Positions 54,118 through 64,000 of a stretch of DNA of 64,000 nucleotides are shown here, in pieces; the stretch's first letter is position 1, and the number at the start of each line of letters is the position of its first letter. The notes under the pieces were generated by a model that was not told the DNA's origin, searched no databases, and saw only the letters and a program-made list of their open reading frames with translations. The stretch is from Dromaius novaehollandiae (Eukaryota; Chordata; Aves; Casuariiformes; Dromaiidae). The DNA lies in assembly GCF_036370855.1 (NCBI RefSeq), contig NC_088098.1, forward strand, positions 207,187,336 through 207,251,335, written 5' to 3'. The position numbers were made by a program, and so were the translations under genes.

Positions 54118-57100
54118 CTAGAAGGGAGAAAAATATTAGATTAGGTTCCACCTCTATATAAATAAATCAGCCTGCTACCATCAGTCCCTATAAGCCTATT
54201 CAATTCCCTATGATTTTATTTAAATGCTTTTATTAAAATACATTTCTGTGGTTATCAGAGACATAAAGGGATGTTAATTTGGCTAGCCTGTAATTATGTC
54301 CAGCTTTAGACAGTAAGCTCACTTGACTGAAAACCAGCATCAGTTCCTAAAGAATTTTAAATTAATTGTGATGACAAAATTTCAGCTAGTTTTAATGCAT
54401 CTTTACTTCAATTTATAGTCACACACATGTGCATTCATTGAAAATGCCCATTAAGAATTTCAGAGGAAACTTAGGATGAAACCATTAGTCAGCGCAAGCA
54501 GAACAGCTTCACTTACATCAATGGATCTACAGATACTTCACAAGATGAGAATCTCCCCCTATTAGGGGGAGACTTGTGTTAACTTGTGTTTGCATTAATC
54601 AAGAGAGATTAAGTTTTGCGTATGCACAAAATAAATAATTTGATGTTACTAGACACCTTATCCAGGAGAGCTGCTTCTAAGAGCATCATTAAAGCAAAAT
54701 CCTATGTTATTATTAATATTAGGAATGCATACAAAGTATTAACACACAAAGCAAAACTGCACTCAGCAACAGGAGACCATAACATGAAGCCTCATTCAGG
54801 ATGTTCACTTTCTATACCTAGCAGTCACTCTGGGACTTAGTTGTTTGTGACACATGGTTGGACAAAGCCATGAAAAACATAAAATAGCCATAGAAAGCAG
54901 AAAATGCTGTTTTTAAAGGCCAAGTTTTGCTTGCAACCCTCCTTATAGATTCATAATTCCACTGCTTCTGTTCAATAGAATCACAACCGTATCCTGGCCA
55001 AAACTGCTACTTCAGACTCTCATGAAAAAAACTTCAGGAAAGGCTCACCTTTAAAAACGAAAGAGAAATCCTGCAGGGATGTGCTCACCCAGTAATAAGT
55101 TTATTTCAAAAAGCTAGTTACATTAATGAAGCAGAGTTGACTGCAGTTACAGCATACATCCCACTAGACACGACTCTTCCTCACCATCAGGGAACTAGCA
55201 TCCACCCCATGCTGCTGTACTACAGCCATAGTCTGTCCCCGCTCTGCTGCGCGGGACTGAGCTCCCAGGCCAGCGATCTAGGGGATTCCTTCTAGTTCCT
55301 TCCTGGATTAACATGCCCAGTACTCCCACTGAATTCTCACCATCTTTTCTTCTGCACCATGACACCACACTCACCTTATGCTGTCTCTGGGTTACATTCC
55401 TTCCTCTGTCTCTCCCACCAAATGGGTTGTCTATAGTCACCATCTGGAGTTTCTTCTCTCTAGAGTTCCCATCTATACCAACAGCCAAGACAGCATACTT
55501 GAGGCCCTGCTCTTCTCTTTTAACTGCTAACTGCTTCTAAACAAACTGAGCAAGCTCATTCTCTTGAAATCACGTCCTCAGTGGCTGTCGTCTCCTAGCT
55601 TTCAGCTCTACTTGCCATGCCCTTCAGATGATCCTTCCTCCAAACTATCAGCCTGTGGAAGCTGCACAGAGCTTGGCCCTCGCCACTTTCTCTCTTCCCT
55701 CTTTGCACAAAGCAGGAGATATCATCGGATCATCGGCTTTCCTCCAGATCTATCACTTCATCTATCACAGATGGAAAGCTGTGGTATGCCCAACGTGTTT
55801 TTTTTTTTTTTTTCTTCAGCTCAAACCCAACAGCTCAAGAACCTGCCCTTCTTATTTATCACTGTGGACAATGCCATCAGGCTTCTCAGGTCAAAGTCCT
55901 GATGCTTTAGTCAGCCCACACCTTTAGGGTCTCATAGCCAGGCTCTTTCAATCCTCCAAATTCTGTATTATCTAGAACAGAATCTCTCCTGTCTATGAAC
56001 ACAGCTCAAACTTATCTAAGCTCCTCAAACTAGATTGCTGCAGCATCTTTCTCATGGGCCTTAGCAAATGCAAGCTTGTCAAAAATCGCTGCAAAGACTA
56101 TTTGACATCACTTACTTCACTGTCATATACCTCTTAACACCCCTCCAATGGTGCTGGGAGAGGAGAGAGACAACATATCTATTTTAGTAAGGAGTGGCCA
56201 ACACATCCTACATTGGTTTAGAACATTTGCCTCCACCACTCATTCATTTGAAATTTTACAGGCATCAGAGCCTTCTGAGCTCTCCTTCTGACCCTCAAAA
56301 TTGGAAACACCACCAGTAGTATTTGATTAATACCTTTTCAAAGGTATTAATTAAAAAATCTTATGCCTTAAAATCTTTGCCCTGAGACCTACAAGACACT
56401 CAACAAGAGGGCAGATAGTTGATACACTGAAGTCACTGCCCAAAGCCTCCACTGTTCCTCTACCCATCTATTCCTTTGTATCTATAAAAAGATTTTGGGC
56501 ACGTGTTCTGCACTTGGGTTGCACAGTGGCATCAACCCTGCTGCGGTGCCCCAGGCCTCCAACTTCCCCAGTATCTCCTGCCTTGTCGCAGACCCTTTGT
56601 GCAGAGCCAGCCTCTGCCCTCTCCCCGACTCTTTCCTACTGCCTCTTTACCCAGAAGCATCATACTACTGGGGCAAAGGCATGTTTGCCGTGTATTTACT
56701 GGGCTTCCCCTCACAGGCTCTTGTCACTCCCAGAGCTACAGCTTATGGCAGCATGAGAAAAAAACCATGCACCTGTTTCTTGATAGTCTCAAAGCCAGAA
56801 GAAGCAGCATGACCATGAGTTCAGCTCCCTTTGTTTGCAAACAAAAGTCTGCGTTTGTCAAGCCTTCCACAGCATTTGATGTTTGACTCCATCCTTCTCA
56901 GATTCTGGCTTTTTTAAAAATAAAAGATACACTTGTTCTATTTGTTAACAGTAGTCTTACATGACTGGCAAATTGTTCTGAATCATTAAGATGTGAGATC
57001 TTGAACTAACAGGCAGAAGTGAAAATGCAAAGTCATTGGACGTGAGTCAGGTTTCAGAGCAAAAGACTTGGATCATCCAGCTCATCTGACTAAATTATAC

Positions 57101-60100
57101 AGTCATGCACAGACTTCTCATTTTAAGAAAAGGACTCTGTGGTATTCATGCAAGGCAGCATGTGAAATTTGCCTTTCTTTCATGGTTAATATATTTACTT
57201 CCGAGGTACTGAATACATGAATGGGAAGTGCTACTCATGTCTTGGATATTTCACAGTATTTAGCTTAAACAGGGAGTGTCCCTGACCTCAAGAATGATAA
57301 ACTCAAAGATATGGCAGAGCAAGCTATTGCCCTAAAAATAAAACTCAGTGTTTCCCTTGCTATCTAGTTATCAAGTTCCTTTTCAACATCAAGTTCGCAA
57401 TGTTGAATTTAAGGTGACAAATGAAACTGAATAACTGAAGAAAGACCCTCTGAAAGCAGATTAAAACAGATACGCTAGAACAGATAAAATAAAATGCTCT
57501 TTCATGGTACAGAATGCTCTTTTCTGAACTTCATTAATGAAAGCACATTGAGGGCTATCAACATCATGCGTCCACTTGGGTGCCCTGACCCTTTCTCCAC
57601 TTCCACCTGCAAGGAGAAAAGGACAGGGCAGGGGCCAAGGAGTCCAGCACTCAGAAACAGAGGAGCACAGCTTCAAGCTGTGTAGCTTCAGCTACATTAT
57701 TCCAAGTTTCTCAAAGGTACCAGGCATAGATCCTGTGTGATTATTACTAAGCACAAGAGGCAAAACTGGTAGCACATGTTCCAGGCACCCCGTCCAGTGT
57801 CCCTGTATGTTCTCTGCTAAATACCACCAAGCTAGTGGAAGCTAAAGACGATGGAAGCAGGTTCCCTCCTTGCACATCATCTGGCCTGACAGCACATGGG
57901 GTCAGACAGCAACCTCGCAAGGAAGCAGAGCACCAGGAAGCCAAGAGGAGGTCAGACAACTGTATTTGATTCTGTGCTAATTTCACAAATCTTTGAGCTC
58001 TGCGTGCTTTAGAGGCCATGGCCAAACTCCTCTGGAACACCAGAGGCACTTCACACCTGAGCAGAATGTATCTCACAACTCACTCTCAGGGACTGCTGAA
58101 GCCCATGTTAACCTGTGTTAACAAGGCACTGAAATCAAAGTCTCATCTAAGCAGAAATCAGTGCAAGGAACTGCAGCAGACAAGGATTCATTCTCCCTCA
58201 TGGATGAAAAAGTGTGTGCCCAAAGTTACTGCTCTAGAACAAATAACCAAAACAGGTACTGCAAAATTAGTGCCTTTGTATCACATGGCTGTGGCCTGAA
58301 AGTTGCACATCCCACAGGCTGGTCAAAGATGAAAAGAGGACCAGGTCTGTCATGAGCTATTTGGTAACCTGCAGCTCCCACACTCCACCCAGCCCTGGAA
58401 GACAGAAAGTATAATCTTTGTGCACAATAAGAGCTTGGGAAATAGGGTGTACAAGGATATTAAGATACAGAGTCTTGATCCACCAGCTCAGCACCCTCAC
58501 CAATACATTGTTCAGAAGTCCTCTGTTCTAGTACTTGCACAAGCAGGTATAAAGGTTATCATTAAAGCAAATCAATTATGTACGTCAAAATGCTAATACT
58601 TCACAGACGTGTGCTGTTTTCTTACATCATTGACCATAACTCTGTCAAGCAGTTTTAAATCAACACTAGCTACTATGAACTAAGATGAAAAATAATCATT
58701 AAGTATGGAGTCTGAACTCTGGAAATCTCATATCTGTTTAACACACTGAACTGTTCTGAAGTCATGAACATTTACTCAATTGCCTACATTTTCTCCTCTC
58801 TTGAAAATTACTTGCACAAACTGAATACATATTTTCCAAAACAACTCTATCTTACTAGAATTTGTGACCATCTACATTCAGATGAATATTCAGAATGACA
58901 TGAACTGTCTTCATTACATTTCAGTTTCCAATGAAATGTGCAGAGTCTTTCACACATACGGTGCTAGCACTACAAATATCTAAATGAATTCCTAATATTC
59001 TCATGACATGATTTTTGTCCCCTTTTATTCAGAGGCCAGAGAAATAAGCTGTCAAGCATAATTTGTGCCACTCACAAAAAGTCAGAAATGCATCTGAACA
59101 GCTGGTTAATACACACCAATATACTACTGGTTACAGACTTAGAAATAATAGTGATTGCCAGCGCACTAAAGACAAACTGCACAGGGATGTGGGGAGAGTC
59201 CGACACACCCAACACATTTTTAACACACACAGTATTTACAGGAGAGAAAACAGAATTATCCCCAGGCTGTAAAGAAGCTGGAAAGCTGAAGATCCCAGGC
59301 TATCTTTAATTTCTAAGGCCTCCTTTCTCTTGCCCTAAAAACATCCTTCTAATTTTCCAGAGGTTGACCTGGCCTTCTTCAAAACATCTGTTTCAGTCCT
59401 TTCAAGTTAAATTTTCAGAAACCAGCTAACTGCACAACCAAAATGAATGGCCAGGTAGAGAAGAAAAGTTCTTGAATAATAAACTTGTACACGTAGAAAA
59501 GACATTGGAATCATGTAACTGTCCTTTAGAGATGTGTTGGCACCACACTCTACTGAAGAGAAGAAAAATCAGACTAGACCCCAAAACAGTAACATAACAT
59601 TCCCATTCAACTGCACTAAGATCCAGTAAAAACACAGCAAATAAATTAAAAGGGTATTTTTAAAACTTACTTATAAGCTGAAAAATATTTGTCATCCAAA
59701 GAAAATAGAACTAAAACAAAAATAAGGCAGCTGCCAGACACCTAGCAAAAGTTTCTGTAAAGGGCAGTGTGACCCAAAAGGCATTTTCAAGGAACAGATC
59801 TACACAGAGCTTGCTAAGATCTGGAGAGGGCTCATAGAAGATGAGAACAACTTTAGTGACATTCACAAAATAACAGCTATTGCATCTTCAGTCATATTTA
59901 CTCTAGGCAAACATTACTAAAATGATTGCAAGCATTCAGACTTCTACCATACTTGAGAGAGGTAAAATACTAACTTTAAGTACAATAACACAAGGCTGTT
60001 AAACTGCACTCACAAGTCTGAATTAGAGTCTTGAGAAAATTCACTGATGTAGAATGCTAAACAAAGAGAGAAATATTGGAGGTTCTTTACTCATGTAGGA

Positions 60101-63100
60101 TCAAAATATTTCACATAAAAAATAAGATTAGGATGATAAGTCAGCTTCTTCAGTTCCAAATTTTTATACTCCATTGAGAAGAGCCTAAGCAAAGGAATCT
60201 CCTTCCCTCCTCCCCACCCTCACCACCAAAATAGGCTAACGACAACAACGTTTCCTGATACAAAGTTATTAACTTCCCTCTGGACATGATTGTATTCTTG
60301 GTAGAGTCAATGGGAGACTTTTCATCAGTTTTCAGGGCAAAAACATGAGCTATAAATGACTCATAATTCTAAAGGCTGCCATGTGGCTGAGATATTACCC
60401 TGGCTCCAGATCTGAAACTGAATCTCAAACCATTTCAATACTGATGCTTTTTCCTATCCCATCTGTTCCTTATTTATTTTCTGTTTTGATACAGCTTGAA
60501 AGACTGTATTTCTCCAGCTTCAGTTAGTAAGAATAATGATGAGACTAAACCAGTTATAATACTGCGTACTCAAAGAATGGTTTATAAATACATCTACATT
60601 CAGGTTTTTTTGCACTGACAGCCCTCAATCCTCCTGGGTGGGGCTTTACAGGCGAAAGGTGAAGAGTCCTCAGACAACTGTAACGTTGGATACAGTGAGT
60701 AACAAGAACCAGGTAACAACTGTGATTATAATTATACCAGCAACATAACAAAGAACCTCAGTTTTTATGTGTACTTACAGACAAGCAAGTTGGAGAACAA
60801 CCCACAGGTCCACAGGAAGTCTCAGATTTAATACAAAAGCATGAAGATTTTGAACTTTTCACACACACAGACTTCACAAGGATTCTTCAGATTGCAATGC
60901 TCTGAGCAGGTACCACCACATTTGCCCTGCACTTTCCAGAGATCTAAGCCAAGGTGACTGGCTTTTCCTTGCTGTGCTACAATATGTAGAAACCTTTCTC
61001 CTGTCAGTCTGGCATATAGAAATGTGCAAATGAACCATTTTCCTTCATTTCACACTGGTACTGATCCCCTTCATCTGAAGAACTGTTCACTCCTTTTACC
61101 TCAGCTTTGCTTCTTCCTCCTTGATTCTCTTCAATTAATAGCAGACTAGAAAATAGCATAATTTAAAAACCCTAGAAGTCTCATGATCATAGGCACCCCT
61201 ATTCTAGCAATCCAGGTCTGAGGGCTAGGGAGAGGTCATAACTGAATATCCTATCGCCTCTTCCCCCAACTTGCTTGGTTGCCGTCATGCCTAGAGGCTA
61301 TCAAGAGGCAATAAGATGATGCTCTGCATTCTCCTTTGCATGTTTGTATAATTTTCTCTGTGCACTACACATTATAAAGACTTCCTGGTACAGTCTTCTC
61401 CTCCACTAGACTACCAGGACTGGCCACTCACAGTGGGCAAGCAATTTGTTTCTATTTAAGTGAAAAATCAAGCCAAGTTTTGTCAAATAAATTGTCAGGT
61501 GGAGCACTCATCTTTAGAGACAAGAAACAAGCAATGAGAACAGAGGGAGTGAATACACAGCTCTTCCATCTATCAACGTTACCTGCCTTTCTTTACAACC
61601 TATCTTCAGAAGTTAATATCTCAGTTCTGATACTTCAGACAGGTACAAATAACCTCTTGAGATGGTTCAAGTCTGAATGGAAACCCCCAGAAGAAAACAG
61701 AGACATCAGAAAAAGCATGACTCCTGACCAGGCTCAGTTTCAGGAGTGACAGGCCTGAAGATGCGTCTTGAAAAAGGACTTAACCGCATAAGCATTTTGA
61801 CATCTTTAGCTGACAAGGAGGAGGAAATCTTCTTAAACTAACATGATAGGCAGCACATACCATACTCCCTTATTATCCGTCTGCAAACACGGTTTTTTTC
61901 TTGAGTCATTTATTTGAGTACACAACTCATTTTGCTTTCTGTTAAGGGTTATTCAGTATGAAGAGTTATTTCAGGATCACTGAAAATTTCAAATATCCTG
62001 TTCTCCAAGGAACAATGCCTAAAGAGGCCTCCACAGGAGTTCATAGGCCACTAGAGAGTCAGGCTACTCAGAGAATTGCAACACGCTCCTCCTCTCCACT
62101 CCAAAACAAGTTTTCAGACTGATAAATTGTGTTGGGAGAGATCTCCCAAAGCAGGACTCATAGTAGGTAAAGGTGCCCAAGCTTTGGGGATTGTCTCAGA
62201 ATTGAAGCATACATGTCAGTGATTGAAAAACTAAAAATCCCAGAGCAAACTTGTATTCTGAAATAGGATGCAAATGGGAAGATTTCAGTTTCTCTTATAA
62301 TGTGACCTGGTTTTGATAGTCCTTCAAGCAATTAGATACCTAGAACAAAAGCAGGACAAGTTGCTGCAAGTGGGCTTATTCACCAGGAGACAAAAAGCTG
62401 CCCAGTTCTTCTTCCATCCTATCCTGCTTTGAGCACTATCCTAGGATGCCAACCCTTGACAGCACTTCTGACAGAGCACAGAGAGCATGCCTCAAGGAAA
62501 TACATTCATTTCAATGAGGAATTGGGACCTACGACCTCAATCTCCCCCAAACACAATATAATACCTCCTTAACCTCTTCTCATGGAGCCTTCCAGCATGC
62601 CAATGTAGTGAGACACTAAGTGAGTCAGAGTGTTAAAAAGAATCTGAGATGCTTTGCAAATAACTGCACTGCTGCCCAGAATGTAGAAACAAAACCTAAA
62701 GTGTTTCTCCAGGAAAAAGTGGACTTAACAATCCCTGTGGTCCCTTTACCTGCATCTCTGTCCCTGCACTCCAGGAAAAAGCCTTCTCTCATCTGAGCTA
62801 AGGAAGGCTCCCTTCCCTCATTAACATCACTGTGCTCTCACAAAGGCTCTGCACATTTTAAAAATTATTATCTAGCCAAGGTCTGCAGAGCAATGAGCTT
62901 TGACATACTCTGCAGTACACTGCATGCACCAGGAAACAACCAAAGCTCTGTTTTCCTGCAAAAGCAATCAGCCTGCATCACAGTCAGCTAGCAGGTGCAG
63001 CCAGCAGCTGCTGGCCCCAGATTTGAAGAACAGCCAAATATCTCAAGATAGCATAGTGGGCACTGAAGGCCAGCATTAAGGGCTGTAACACTGCTCGTTA

Positions 63101-64000
63101 CCTGGAAACTTGTTAAGCATGAGAGCCGATGAACAAGTAGAAGGATATTTATTAGTACTGGCCTCCAAACAATCTGCACGGCTTCCACTGACTGACCCAC
63201 TGGAAGGGTGGGTGGTGGTTAAGCATGGATTTAGGGAGTTAACACTAGGCACCCAGACTCGGTCACAGATTCTGACTCAGCTATTCAGACATATTTCTTG
63301 CAGCCAGTCTGCAGGGTATTCGAAAGGAAACATCACATACCATTAAGCTACCATAGAGAAACTGTGGAAATAGGGGCCCTGCATCAATTCCTGAGATAGC
63401 ACCGATCAGCAAATTAATGTGGGTTGTGTCATAAAAATATGCTTACCTAAGCTATTTGTCATGGCTAGCAAATTAAGAGACTTACAGCTGCAATTGTCAA
63501 ATATCAACAGATGAATATGGAATAAAATTTATCAAAAAGAAATTAGGTAACAGTAACTCTCCCTCAAGAGAAAGAGGGAACAATGTATTAATGCACATCC
63601 AGGTCTGCAGATGGAGTTTCCACCTACGCGAGCCATTGCGAGATATCTCACCAGCCTCGGCTGGTCTCTGCAGAAGGTCTGACTGAGATGAATTGGAGCA
63701 GTAGTTGAACAAAACAGAGATTAGCCTAGAAAACAAGTCTGTCTTTAATATTCATGAAACAAAATACCTTTGTATCAAGGCTATGTGCAGAGCTAATTGG
63801 AGAAGGCAGCAGTAAACTCTTATTTAGTGATCTGAGTCAGCAGATGAATGGGAGAGCGCTTCAGTGAAGACAGAACCAGCTCACTGGATAATGAAAGCTG
63901 AGGTATGCAATATGCTAGGAAAGCCCAGAAATACTGCAGGTCTCAGACCTGAGCTACCTCTGCACCAGGTCCTCTGCTGCTCTTAGTTGCCAGTGGGATT
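54118..64000 (-). other. PANX1 intron or upstream region to the window edge
   Basis: I looked on the minus strand for the two missing PANX1 exons (the N-terminal helix and the CFSP...DSYCW loop) and did not see them. A poly(T) tract lies near 55799-55813 inside a moderately GC-rich stretch (55.2-56.9 kb) with short open frames on the plus strand and no family character. The rest is AT-rich and featureless to my eye. Confidence 0.55.
55799..55813. repeat. Poly(T) tract
   Basis: A T homopolymer before cttcagctcaaacccaac. On the minus strand it would be a poly(A) tail-like end, but no retrocopy could be recognised next to it. Confidence 0.7.

Noticed and set aside
55195-56886. Cluster of plus-strand frames in a moderately GC-rich stretch near a poly(T) tract
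   Set aside because: No domain, splice pattern or retrocopy parent could be recognised.

Overview
The window reads as nuclear DNA from a bird. It has large GT-AG introns and AT-rich intergenic DNA. A CR1 LINE with the avian-type 3' end (ATTCTGTG) sits in it, together with old CR1-clade relics, two solo retroviral LTRs and one sharply GC-rich island. The gene order MRE11 - GPR83 - PANX1, with PANX1 facing the other two, matches human 11q21 read in the opposite direction. All identifications rest on recognising protein sequence; no search was run.

Layout. 110-14771 (+): the last twelve coding exons of MRE11, the double-strand-break repair nuclease, followed by its 3' UTR. Its introns hold an antisense solo LTR (547-1307), an old CR1-clade fragment (about 6018-6470) and a small CR1 tail. 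16.67-22.06 kb (+): a GC-rich island. Within it, seven exon-like blocks join in frame across plausible splice sites into an acidic protein of about 213 residues that I do not recognise. 22.06-22.89 kb (+): a decayed Polinton/Maverick-type integrase lies directly against the last exon of that candidate gene, and an AATAAA follows at 22910. 24277-28690 (+): complete four-exon GPR83, a class A GPCR of 423 residues, with a TATA-like box upstream. 28.7-48.3 kb: intergenic, with a second solo LTR (about 33.88-34.57 kb), a long antisense CR1-clade relic (about 35.0-35.75 kb), a MIR-like SINE and a CpG-rich patch. 49239-54117 (-): the last three coding exons of PANX1, the large-pore channel, with a CR1 LINE in its last intron. 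The first two PANX1 exons were not found and should lie beyond the right edge.

The three named genes are neighbours by ancient synteny, not a functional unit. The least explained part is the GC island with its unrecognised spliced reading frame and abutting integrase relic, inserted between two conserved neighbours.
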